From: a virus
Strand: one strand, 5' to 3'
Virus record (IMG/VR): IMGVR_UViG_3300011013_000053
Span: 1-30,413 of that record
DNA length: 30,413 nt
In this document: piece by piece, positions 20,878-29,318 of the stretch
Layout: every line of letters starts with the position of its first letter
How positions within the stretch are numbered: the first letter of the stretch is position 1
The notes under the pieces: model-generated
The model's database searches: none
Seen by the model: only the letters and a program-made list of their open reading frames with translations
Told to the model about the DNA's origin: nothing
Position numbers and translations under genes: made by a program

Positions 20878-21468
20878 ATGCCGGGGCCAGAGATAAAACA
20901 AGGTTACATACAGTTTCTTTACATTCATCGCAATGGAGACGTCGAGTCTTCTCGTGACTTCCACTGGCGTGACATCGAAATCGAGACCTTGGTTCGTATC
21001 GAGTGTTACTGGCGGCGTGGTTCCTTCGTCCTAGACGTAGACGACCTCCCCCCTGACTTCTTGGAGTTCGTATCCTACCGCTCCTCAGGCACCACCAAGA
21101 TTACGCTGTCGGACGGCAGCTCAGCCATCGTCCCCCTCGACTCAATATCGTTCGGGTACACAAATGGCTCACAGGAGTTTCTTACTGAGTTCCACTATTT
21201 TGATGGAACCATCCTAAAGAACGACCTCGTCAACGTACATGTATCTGACCCCAACATAAACCTAACCCACTTTCACCCTCGCTCCGTTCGTCCCATACCT
21301 GACATCGTCAAAGGTAGAGGCCCGTTTCAATCATGGGTGCCGGGTCAGGGTAAGCCCCCGTTCCCAGTCACACGCCGCCAAGCAGGGCCGAGACATCCGA
21401 GAAGCAAAGCAGGCGGGCCACAAGGAAGACCAGACATTCAGGCCAAGCCCCAGCGCAGGAGAACCTAA
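20878..21468 (+). CDS. Hypothetical late protein with basic tail
   Basis: 196 residues with a strong GGAGG. The first 130 residues look beta-rich and compact (GYIQFLYIHRNGDVESSRDF, DISFGY-like strands). The last 60 are Pro/Gly/Arg-rich and strongly basic (RRQAGPRHPRSKAGGPQGRP), probably disordered and able to contact nucleic acid or acidic proteins. No domain is recognised. It is the first gene of the transcript leading into the secreted-protein cassette. Confidence 0.65.
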   Translation: MPGPEIKQGYIQFLYIHRNGDVESSRDFHWRDIEIETLVRIECYWRRGSFVLDVDDLPPDFLEFVSYRSSGTTKITLSDGSSAIVPLDSISFGYTNGSQEFLTEFHYFDGTILKNDLVNVHVSDPNINLTHFHPRSVRPIPDIVKGRGPFQSWVPGQGKPPFPVTRRQAGPRHPRSKAGGPQGRPDIQAKPQRRRT

Positions 21469-21471
21469 CAA

Positions 21472-21882
21472 GTGGCTGGTTTCGGCGCAATTACGGTGTC
21501 CAACGACGCTCTTACTGGGAGCGCCACAGCAGACGTAGCAGTACAGGACGGCCCAACCGTAGCAGCATCAGAAACTATGGTGCAGGTTATGTCCACGGCG
21601 TCTGCTGAGAACACCGTCACACAGGCAGGCCAGACCATCACAGCTTCTGCCCTTATCCTTTCAGCAAACAACAACCGCAAGAGCTTCGTTGTCCAGTCCT
21701 TCACTGTCGACGGTACAGGGAACAATGACATTGTTTACATAGGGGATGCCTCGGTTTCGACTACAAACGGGTTAGCCCTACTTGATGGCGACTCCTACAC
21801 GGACGATAGGTGGACTGGCGTAGTTTACGCCGTGACCGCCAGCGGCGAGACCGCTTACGTGCGGTTCTGGGAGCGCGACTAG
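21472..21882 (+). CDS. Small virion-like protein
   Basis: 136 residues from a GTG, with AGGAGA 8 nt upstream, 3 nt after the previous stop. A Thr/Ala-rich N-terminus leads to ILSANNNRKSFVVQSFTVDG, VYIGDASVSTTNGLALLDGD and GVVYAVTASGETAYVRFWERD. This pattern (reply to 'NNNRKS', 'VYIGDASVTTTNG', final 'VRxWE') recurs in small phage structural or head-associated proteins of unknown role. Beta-rich, no signal peptide. The next gene starts 1 nt after its stop. Confidence 0.65.
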   Translation: MAGFGAITVSNDALTGSATADVAVQDGPTVAASETMVQVMSTASAENTVTQAGQTITASALILSANNNRKSFVVQSFTVDGTGNNDIVYIGDASVSTTNGLALLDGDSYTDDRWTGVVYAVTASGETAYVRFWERD

Positions 21883-21883
21883 G

Positions 21884-22288
21884 ATGAAAATATTACTTAG
21901 TATCTTAATGGTGAGTCTCATGGCTGTACCTTCCTATGCGGGATGTATAGACGAGGTTGTCTCCTTAGAGAGAGAGCTGGTTGCTACCAAGCAGTACGTA
22001 GGGGAGATGTCCCTCGTAATGAATGCAGTAGGCGCAGCAGCTTGGGCCAGACGAGCAGACGGCACCTTATGCCGCGACATCCCACCCGAAGCGGCCTGTC
22101 GCAGCGACATGGGTGACTTCCGTTTCCTCCTTGCTTACTACACCCAGATGACAAAACTTCGTGATGCAGTGACTACTGCCTGTGTGGGTGAGCCGAACGC
22201 TAACGTGCGCCTCTTCAGGGACGCCATACTTAATAGCTTAGACATAAATATCGCTAAACTACACGCGATGGAAGACCAACGCAACTAA
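21884..22288 (+). CDS. Secreted helical protein with signal peptide
   Basis: 134 residues. Residues 1-19 form a Sec signal peptide (MKILLSILMVSLMAVPSYA, then GC). Cys right after AG gives a possible lipoprotein-like site, but the lipobox is not convincing. The mature part is helical with four Cys (positions around 21, 63, 72 and 100) that could form disulfides. No family is recognised. First of five consecutive genes with signal peptides. Confidence 0.65.
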   Translation: MKILLSILMVSLMAVPSYAGCIDEVVSLERELVATKQYVGEMSLVMNAVGAAAWARRADGTLCRDIPPEAACRSDMGDFRFLLAYYTQMTKLRDAVTTACVGEPNANVRLFRDAILNSLDINIAKLHAMEDQRN

Positions 22289-22314
22289 TCAAGATTAAGT
22301 AGGAGGGTATAAAG

Positions 22315-23184
22315 ATGCGTAAATCACTACTCCTCGCAGCCACGGTGTTAGTAGTCGTAGGCTCCTTTCTGTCCTCGGACGCGCTCCGAGCGCGCATCTC
22401 TTCGCGTGGCCTCAAGATATTCAGTAACGCTGCATACCAAGGTAAGGCTACCACACTCAACTTTGATGCTAATTACAGCGTAGACTGTGAAGCAGAGAAG
22501 AAGACCTGTCAAGTGGCGCTGGACAACGACGCGTACATAGTAGGCGAGACCGTTCCCTATCTAGCCACAGACCTCCCCATAACAGGCACCGCGTGGAGTC
22601 CCGGCATCGACATCATCCAACTGCTTGACGCACCAGACAGTGCCAATGACCCAGTAAGTAAATCCTACGTTGATGCCTTTGACACCAACGTCCCTCCTCT
22701 CCGCAGGCAGGTAGTACTGTTCGCCAACGTCGATGTCATGTCAGGTGATGGAGTATCTCGGGTTTTTACCTATTCCGCAAGCGATACCTTTGGCCCCATA
22801 ATGAGCACTAGCGTTGGGTTCGACGGTACGTGTCACACCTTCTATGCCCACATAGAAGGTGTCACAGGCGAAGCGGACGAACAGGTATCCATCCAATTCC
22901 GGTTGAACGCACAGACCTCAGACTACGTATTCTCCTGTTACATACAGACGGATACCGATGTTACCTGTACCAACTTAACCGACAACAGCACTTGCACGGC
23001 AGCCAACACACCAGACCACTGCTGCTCCGGCTTAGGAACAGGAGTGTGTGGCACGCTGGCGGTAGCCGCTACTGACACGTTCTACTTTGGCTTCCAGTGT
23101 GATGACCTAGTTGGCACCCCCTGTCCACTGAACGGTTCTGACCCCACTGTAAGTGCAACCCTAGCCTGCACGGAGGATTTCTAA
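22315..23184 (+). CDS. Secreted fibre-like protein, paralog 1
   Basis: 289 residues; GGAGGG precedes the ATG. Signal peptide at about 1-24 (MRKSLLLAATVLVVVGSFLS). Then a module shared with the next two genes: GKATTLNF, CQVALDNDAYIVGET, DLPITGTAW, and APDSANDPVSKSYVDA. The last resembles the 'SANDxxTKSYVD' element of phage tail-fibre and collar proteins. The C-terminal half is Cys-rich and contains CCSGLGTGVC, also found in the 1513-residue protein. Together these suggest an exported, disulfide-bonded surface or fibre protein, which is inference. The stop and next start overlap as TAATG. Confidence 0.65.
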   Translation: MRKSLLLAATVLVVVGSFLSSDALRARISSRGLKIFSNAAYQGKATTLNFDANYSVDCEAEKKTCQVALDNDAYIVGETVPYLATDLPITGTAWSPGIDIIQLLDAPDSANDPVSKSYVDAFDTNVPPLRRQVVLFANVDVMSGDGVSRVFTYSASDTFGPIMSTSVGFDGTCHTFYAHIEGVTGEADEQVSIQFRLNAQTSDYVFSCYIQTDTDVTCTNLTDNSTCTAANTPDHCCSGLGTGVCGTLAVAATDTFYFGFQCDDLVGTPCPLNGSDPTVSATLACTEDF

Positions 23185-23990
23185 TGAAGCAGCTAGGAAG
23201 AGTACTGGCACTATCCTTAGTAGCCTTCTCTATCTCCTACGTCTCAAACGCTGGGCGTGTCGCTACTAGACACGTCTCTGTCCAGAAAGAGGGCGTGACA
23301 GTAGGCAGAGCACGCGTCCTCAACTTGAGTACAGGCTTTACAACCACCTGTGTTGGAGGAGGTAACCCTGAATGTGATATATCCCAAGACGCTAACGTGT
23401 ACGTAGAAGGCGAGACGACACCAGCTACCGCCGCTGACCTTCCTACGTCAGGCTCGTGGACAGTTGACCAAAACAACATACAAATTACGGCTGACCCAGA
23501 TAGTGCTAATGATGTAGTTCGTGCGGGCTACAATCGACAACACCGAAAGAAGATGTTACGATTCTCGACAAACAACCTATCCCTAGCAGACGGCACTCTT
23601 CAGTATTGTAGTATGGCTAGATGCTCCACACTTAGTCCTATCACACGCACTTCGCTCGGGGGGGTAGGGTCGGGTCTGAGCCTGTATTGCGATGAGATAA
23701 ACGTGGAAGTGACAGGCAACCCGGTTGAGGCAGGTAATAACGCAGACGTCACTGTGGGCTTGTGGCGTAATGCATCCTTCACTACGGGCTGCGCGTGTAC
23801 TCTTTTGATTAAAAGTACCACAGGGGCGAGTACATACGCGTGTACCGATACTTGCACTTACTCCTTTAACGAGTCTGACGACTGGGTTTTTAAGGTACAA
23901 TGTGATGGAGCAGGCTGCCCTATATCGGCAGGCTTCGGCGTCAACGTCTCAGGCGCAGCACGCTGCTTCGTAGATGATGGGTACAACTGA
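23184..23990 (+). CDS. Secreted fibre-like protein, paralog 2
   Basis: 268 residues. Signal peptide at about 1-23 (MKQLGRVLALSLVAFSISYV). The shared module follows: VGRARVLNLSTGF, CDISQDANVYVEGETTPATA, ADLPTSGSW, QITADPDSANDVVRAGY. The C-terminal half has about a dozen Cys with DECYS-type spacing (GCACTLL, YACTDTCTY, VQCDGAGCPIS) and ends ARCFVDDGYN. Like its neighbours it appears exported. It overlaps both neighbours by one base (TAATG and TGATG), which favours translational coupling. Function unknown; probably acts with the paralogs as a group. Confidence 0.65.
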   Translation: MKQLGRVLALSLVAFSISYVSNAGRVATRHVSVQKEGVTVGRARVLNLSTGFTTTCVGGGNPECDISQDANVYVEGETTPATAADLPTSGSWTVDQNNIQITADPDSANDVVRAGYNRQHRKKMLRFSTNNLSLADGTLQYCSMARCSTLSPITRTSLGGVGSGLSLYCDEINVEVTGNPVEAGNNADVTVGLWRNASFTTGCACTLLIKSTTGASTYACTDTCTYSFNESDDWVFKVQCDGAGCPISAGFGVNVSGAARCFVDDGYN

Positions 23991-24754
23991 TGGACAGGTT
24001 TTATTTCATAATAGCACTGCTGGCTTTCACAGGTTCTCTGTTTCTGGGTGACAACCTGAAGGCACAGCGCGTACCTCTTCGAGGGGTTGCCATACAAGAC
24101 AACTCCGTATTGAAGGGTAGCGCGACTACCCTCGACTTCGCAAGTGACTTCACGGTGGTCTGCAACTCAGGAGGCCAAGAGTGTGACATCGCACCCCTGT
24201 CCACTGTGTATATGGTTGGAGAACTAACACCTGACACCACAGCGGAGCTACCCACCACTGGAGTATGGGAGATAAATCAAGACACCCTACAGATTAGTGC
24301 TGACCCAGATAGCAACAACGACATAGCGCGCAAGTCATACGCAGACAACGCACAGAGAATGTGGCTAATGGCCAGCTTGTCTCACGACACCACACTGACT
24401 AACGGCACCCACCGCTACTACAATCAGAATGGTGGTTGGGCGTCTAACAATGAGGCAGAGATAGTAACGGCTACCGCCTTTACCTGCGACCATCTCTGGG
24501 TAGACACGATTGGACTTGGCACACCTAACACTGACGAGACTATGGAGATATGGCTGCTGAAGAATGATGTCGCCACCGACTTGACTTGTACCATAGACAC
24601 GAGCGCTGAGGTAGACTGCGACGACGCAGGCTCAGCATCCTTCGTCCTTGGTGACACCTACTCATTTGAAGCAACCTGCGATGGCACTGACTGTCCCCTG
24701 AGTGCTGCATTCGGGCAAAATATGACTATGATAGCGGACTGCTTACTGGATTAG
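23990..24754 (+). CDS. Secreted fibre-like protein, paralog 3
   Basis: 254 residues. Signal peptide at about 1-25 (MDRFYFIIALLAFTGSLFLG). The shared module: RGVAIQDNSVLKGSATTLDF, CDIAPLSTVYMVGELTPDTT, AELPTTGVW, QISADPDSNNDIARKSYADN. The C-terminal part ends with EATCDGTDCPLSAAFGQ, closely matching the VQCDGAGCPISAGFG block of paralog 2. The three genes therefore arose by tandem duplication and divergence. It starts inside the previous stop (TGATG). Confidence 0.65.
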   Translation: MDRFYFIIALLAFTGSLFLGDNLKAQRVPLRGVAIQDNSVLKGSATTLDFASDFTVVCNSGGQECDIAPLSTVYMVGELTPDTTAELPTTGVWEINQDTLQISADPDSNNDIARKSYADNAQRMWLMASLSHDTTLTNGTHRYYNQNGGWASNNEAEIVTATAFTCDHLWVDTIGLGTPNTDETMEIWLLKNDVATDLTCTIDTSAEVDCDDAGSASFVLGDTYSFEATCDGTDCPLSAAFGQNMTMIADCLLD

Positions 24755-24764
24755 AGAGGATAAC

Positions 24765-27700
24765 ATGACGAAAATACTTACAACAATACTAGCTGCCACC
24801 CTCTTATGGGGGGCTCCCGTGGTCGCTGCTGACCGCGAGTATGGTGACTTCCCGTTTACTGATGGGTTTGAGTACTGCTTTCTCGCTGAGGAAGCGGGCT
24901 TATCTCACTGCGAAACTGACGCTACCGTTCGCTGTACACAACGAGGAGGTAGGTGTATCTCATCTGTTTGTACTGACTCGGTTAACGCCGCGTCGTGTAC
25001 TACGGATGCTGACTGCCACCATCCAGAGCTAAACTGTAGTGAGGAGGTACCATCAGGCCAAGCCTGCCTCGAACGTAGGAGCGGTAGCACTGCATGGGAC
25101 GTGCCTATTTATAGCCACATGGCCTCCGGCACTATAACCGCCCAAACCAGTAGCCCAGACGGAACTCCGTTTGCTGGCTTTACCTACCAAGGAGACGGCT
25201 TTGACATTTTCACGACCGGCGTTTGCGACATAAGTCCCGGCAATAATCGGACATATAAATGTTTCGTGGACGCCGATTGTGCCGCGAACTCCGACTGCAC
25301 GGCGTCAGAAACTCCCGCAAAGTGCTGTACCGGCTCAGGAACAGGTACGTGCCTTGGCCCCGGTTACTCGGTTGGCGCTTGTGATGCAGGCACTGACATA
25401 CCCTACAGCCGAGGCTATCCGGGTAGCTCTTGTGCTATGGCCTTCGTCGCTGACGCTAGTCAGACGGAGTGCTCTACCTCCTCAACTTGTGATGGCACTG
25501 CTCCTAATAAGTCATGTTCTAATGACGGAACCTTTTGTAACGACGCGGACGACTGTGACGATTTCTGCACTATTGACGCGGATTGTGCTGTTGCATGCAG
25601 TGGAACAGCCAACGGAGGGGACGCCTACATAGCCCGTGTAGTGGAGGAACGTTCTGCTGTCGTTCACGCAGCTATCGCTATGGATTCTCTTGTGACTAAC
25701 AACGTTACTACCCTTGGACTGAGAAAGCCATTCATGGGTTTCATGGACTCCAATTACGAGAATCAGTGCCACCTACAGGCCGAATTCGTTTCGTGCGACA
25801 TCTATGACGTTGGTAAGAAAGAGTGTACCACAGCACAGTGGAACTACAACGTTTCGCTTTATTACAAAGAGGACAAGTTCAGGTGTGACGCAGGTAGTCG
25901 TAACCCCGACACAGCCTGCGAACCCGACGCGAACAACCATGACGACGACAACTGCGCGGCGACTACTGCTGGCGAGGCTCTATGTTCCTCGGGTGCTATA
26001 GCTGTTGGGCAGGTTGACGCTGGTACGTTCGTTAACATGGCTATCGAGGAAGACCACGGAACCTGCGACGTTACACCCGCTTCTACTAACTGTGGAAACA
26101 CAGAAGCGGGTAAGTGCGACAACGACGTCACTCAGACATGTGCCTCAAACTCTGACTGTGGTCTATGCTCAACTGACAATAGTTGGTGCGCAAACGCCAA
26201 CGACTGTCCACAAGGGTTGCTTATTTGCGGCGCGTGGCTAGACGGGGTTGATATAGGTCATTCTACCTTTCTCGCGGGAGCCTGTACCGAAGACGGCTGG
26301 GCCTGCGGAGACAACGACGACTGTCAGTATATGGGAACGTGTGACGCCAGTGTGTGCACTAACACAGGTGATGCTTGCTCTGTAGACGGCGACTGCGAGT
26401 GGGACGGAAGGTGTAGTAGTTGGACGCTCAACCCTACGTGTCTCGTGCTGGCAGGCGACGACAAGTGTAGCAACAACGGGTCTACCACATGCACGACCGA
26501 CGACGACTGCGACCTTGATTACCCATTCGACGAATCAGCTCAACGCTGTCGTACCTCGGCTGACTGTTCAGGCAGCGACACGTGCGACGTACAGACGTGT
26601 GACACCACGAGTGTGAAGCAACTAGAAGAGACATGGCTTGGTTTTAAGGGGCAAATTACTAACTACGCGTCTATCCCTCCTAGTCAACGAGGTACTGGTG
26701 GTTACTTCGGTATGGTTGCTGATGACTGGATTGGAGTCAAAGGCCCCAACGAAACATCCGCCATTCGTGCCCGCGTAATAACGTGGTTCCCACAGGAAGA
26801 GTTCTTAAACACAGGAAGCGAACAGAATTGGAACCCCAACAGTTGTGCTGGAACCGACCACTGGGAGTGTGTTAGTGACTGGTCATTCGAGTCTGCGACT
26901 ACCGGAGGTAGTACTGTTGATGACAACCTAGGGGGCAACGCCAATAACGAACAAAGCGCGTGGGAGATGGGAGTTGACTGTATTAACGACAAATGTTCCG
27001 TGTCTGGCTTAGTATCTGACATTCACGACACAGCTAACGCATGCTCTCCTACATATAGTTGTTCTGCCGGATTTTGTACACAAACAGGTGCAACCTCAGT
27101 AGCCTGCACACAGAACGAAGACTGTAACGGCGCTGAGTGTCCGCTTGTCGAGTTGTGGTCTACCGACTGTGATGTAGACAACAACCAGTGTACTGCTGCT
27201 AACGTCCCCGCTGCCTGCTGTACTGGCAGCGGCACTGGAACTTGCACCGGCACGTTTGAGTGTAACGAAGGACATTGTAGTGTTGACCGAAACACAACCT
27301 GCACTGTTGATGCCAACTGTTCCTCGTTATCACCCTCGGGACAGGTCTGTGTCTTGACCGTATGTACCCAAGATGCAGACTGCGCGGAAACCATCCACAT
27401 AAACACACCCCTCACTACAACCAGTCTGATGTCTGACTCGACAGAGGGCTGCACAGGAAGCCAAGACCCAGCCGATAACACCGGAGGCACCAAGGGCGTT
27501 GTACCCTACTTGTTTGACGCAGATGGTGGAGCTACCGCAGAAGATTGTAGCGCCGGTACACTGTGCAGTATTGGCACTGACACTATTGTTGTAGGAACCA
27601 ACGTCTGTAGCGACTACGCGGCTGATGGAGAGGCCAGCTTTATCAACGACTGGAACGACCTCGACTGGACTCTCGCTAAACTGAATGACGGTATTGGGAT

Positions 27701-29306
27701 AGGCATACAGTACCAGAATGTCCCCGGCGCTAATAAGATTATTAGGATGGCCAGTAACATGGTTTCCGTACCTGTTAGTCTGCCCCTGAACGCTTGTAAC
27801 CCTTCGTTGCCTGACGTCAACGGTGATGGCCGGATAACCATGTGTGTCACAGGCGATTCGACTTACGCTAGCTCAGAGTTTGAGAGCCAAGTAACCTCTA
27901 AGATATGTAACCCCGACGACGTACTGTTTGCCGCAGCAGGGTCGATTAAGGCTGCTGACGTTACCAAGAACATTACGTATATTATGAATGGCTCCGGTGG
28001 AACTGACGTTGACCCTCTACTAAAAGCTGACGCCCTCCGTGGTTCGGTATGCGATGCCACTGCGGGTACTTGTAGCGGCTGCGACTACACAGTAGTAGGC
28101 ATTGGAATTAACTCCATTCGGTCTAGTATTCGAGGAATAACAGTTTCGCAGGGTTACTGTCACAACCCCGGAGCAACAGACTCGGGAGATGGCTGTACGT
28201 GTCCCTCCTCGTCGGCAGCAGTCAGCACAGCAGATAAGCTAGGCTACTGCACCCAGATACCATCAGGCCAGACGTACAAAACTGGCTTCGCTTTTAAGAC
28301 TGCCTGTAACACAGGAGAATGCACAACCGCTCAATCAGGATTTGCAGGACTGGCATATGAACAGGGCATACCCTTCTGTTTCCCCGGTCGGAGCAAGTGT
28401 ACGGCTGGTGTATGCGAAGAACCACGTGCGATTACCTACTGGGGCAACTTCTCCGAGACTTGTAACGTAACCAACGCCCCTAACGTGTGTGGCGGAGACA
28501 TGACTACTGCATGCACCAGTGACGCCGACTGCTACAGAAACAGCGACTGTGACGGTACGGCTAGTGACTTTAGCTGCTGTACTGGTCTAGGCACCGGTAC
28601 TTGCACAGGGGGTGCCAGCGCCCCCGGTGGAGGTTGTGGCTCTGCGGACTGTGATGCATTCTTTGACTGGTGCGTTCCCGCCTGTGACAACTCCCCTAGT
28701 TGTGGTGGCCTGTGTTTCGACGGAGGCACCCAGAGCCAATCCAGCGTGATATCCTCTCACATACAGATGATTGATGAAGCAGACCACCGCAACCTTTTCC
28801 CCTACTGCGTGAATGACACAGACTGCTCCAACAACGTCTGCACCGACTTTCCTGACATAGCCTGTGACGTCACCGGAGACTGCCCTAACAACTCTGCTTG
28901 TGGTGGTACTAAGATTGGTGGCACATGTGTCGCTAACCAGTGCACGGGTAACGACACGGAACTAATTTTCATGGCACAACCCGCCGGTAACGCCGTCTAC
29001 AACGAGAACAAAGATGACGGGCAGCAGCCCGCCGGAGACAGTGGTTGTTGGTTCGGTTCTTTTGACGAGCTTGACAGTCAAGCAAATGCCATCATCCAAT
29101 TAGCAAAGGACAGAGGCGTACACTGGATTGACCACAACGGGTACGCCCACGAGAACTGCCCCAAGCACCAGAGAGGACGCTGCACCTCAGATGGCATCCA
29201 CTATGACACCGAAGGCTCAGTCATCGCTGCCGAGGTGCTGAGAAACTGCATGGCGAATACATCAGGCACGTCGGGTACTTATTACGACTGTGACTTCACG
29301 CAGTAG
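24765..29306 (+). CDS. Giant secreted Cys-rich protein with SGNH-esterase-like C-terminal region
   Basis: 1513 residues, preceded by GAGAGGA. Signal peptide at 1-21 (MTKILTTILAATLLWGAPVVA). About 125 Cys by hand count, many in C-x(3-8)-D-x-DC repeats such as CTTDADC, CFVDADC and CTQDADC. CCTGSGTGTC-type modules occur at DNA positions 25323, 27216 and 28575. The C-terminal region has SGNH/GDSL-hydrolase marks: block I VTGDSTY (S1032), a possible block III GIGIN (N1116) and block V DGIHYD (D1476, H1479). The spacing is far longer than in ordinary SGNH enzymes, with Cys-rich insertions between III and V. SGNH enzymes remove acetyl or acyl groups from glycans and lipids. It is likely an exported surface- or fibre-associated esterase. 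Confidence 0.75.
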   Translation: MTKILTTILAATLLWGAPVVAADREYGDFPFTDGFEYCFLAEEAGLSHCETDATVRCTQRGGRCISSVCTDSVNAASCTTDADCHHPELNCSEEVPSGQACLERRSGSTAWDVPIYSHMASGTITAQTSSPDGTPFAGFTYQGDGFDIFTTGVCDISPGNNRTYKCFVDADCAANSDCTASETPAKCCTGSGTGTCLGPGYSVGACDAGTDIPYSRGYPGSSCAMAFVADASQTECSTSSTCDGTAPNKSCSNDGTFCNDADDCDDFCTIDADCAVACSGTANGGDAYIARVVEERSAVVHAAIAMDSLVTNNVTTLGLRKPFMGFMDSNYENQCHLQAEFVSCDIYDVGKKECTTAQWNYNVSLYYKEDKFRCDAGSRNPDTACEPDANNHDDDNCAATTAGEALCSSGAIAVGQVDAGTFVNMAIEEDHGTCDVTPASTNCGNTEAGKCDNDVTQTCASNSDCGLCSTDNSWCANANDCPQGLLICGAWLDGVDIGHSTFLAGACTEDGWACGDNDDCQYMGTCDASVCTNTGDACSVDGDCEWDGRCSSWTLNPTCLVLAGDDKCSNNGSTTCTTDDDCDLDYPFDESAQRCRTSADCSGSDTCDVQTCDTTSVKQLEETWLGFKGQITNYASIPPSQRGTGGYFGMVADDWIGVKGPNETSAIRARVITWFPQEEFLNTGSEQNWNPNSCAGTDHWECVSDWSFESATTGGSTVDDNLGGNANNEQSAWEMGVDCINDKCSVSGLVSDIHDTANACSPTYSCSAGFCTQTGATSVACTQNEDCNGAECPLVELWSTDCDVDNNQCTAANVPAACCTGSGTGTCTGTFECNEGHCSVDRNTTCTVDANCSSLSPSGQVCVLTVCTQDADCAETIHINTPLTTTSLMSDSTEGCTGSQDPADNTGGTKGVVPYLFDADGGATAEDCSAGTLCSIGTDTIVVGTNVCSDYAADGEASFINDWNDLDWTLAKLNDGIGIGIQYQNVPGANKIIRMASNMVSVPVSLPLNACNPSLPDVNGDGRITMCVTGDSTYASSEFESQVTSKICNPDDVLFAAAGSIKAADVTKNITYIMNGSGGTDVDPLLKADALRGSVCDATAGTCSGCDYTVVGIGINSIRSSIRGITVSQGYCHNPGATDSGDGCTCPSSSAAVSTADKLGYCTQIPSGQTYKTGFAFKTACNTGECTTAQSGFAGLAYEQGIPFCFPGRSKCTAGVCEEPRAITYWGNFSETCNVTNAPNVCGGDMTTACTSDADCYRNSDCDGTASDFSCCTGLGTGTCTGGASAPGGGCGSADCDAFFDWCVPACDNSPSCGGLCFDGGTQSQSSVISSHIQMIDEADHRNLFPYCVNDTDCSNNVCTDFPDIACDVTGDCPNNSACGGTKIGGTCVANQCTGNDTELIFMAQPAGNAVYNENKDDGQQPAGDSGCWFGSFDELDSQANAIIQLAKDRGVHWIDHNGYAHENCPKHQRGRCTSDGIHYDTEGSVIAAEVLRNCMANTSGTSGTYYDCDFTQ

Positions 29307-29318
29307 GTAATTTAGCGT

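Noticed and set aside
27023-27493. Minus-strand 156-residue frame inside the giant Cys-rich gene
   Set aside because: It is antisense to a 1513-residue frame with signal peptide and ordered motifs, and shows Val/Gln/Pro low complexity.
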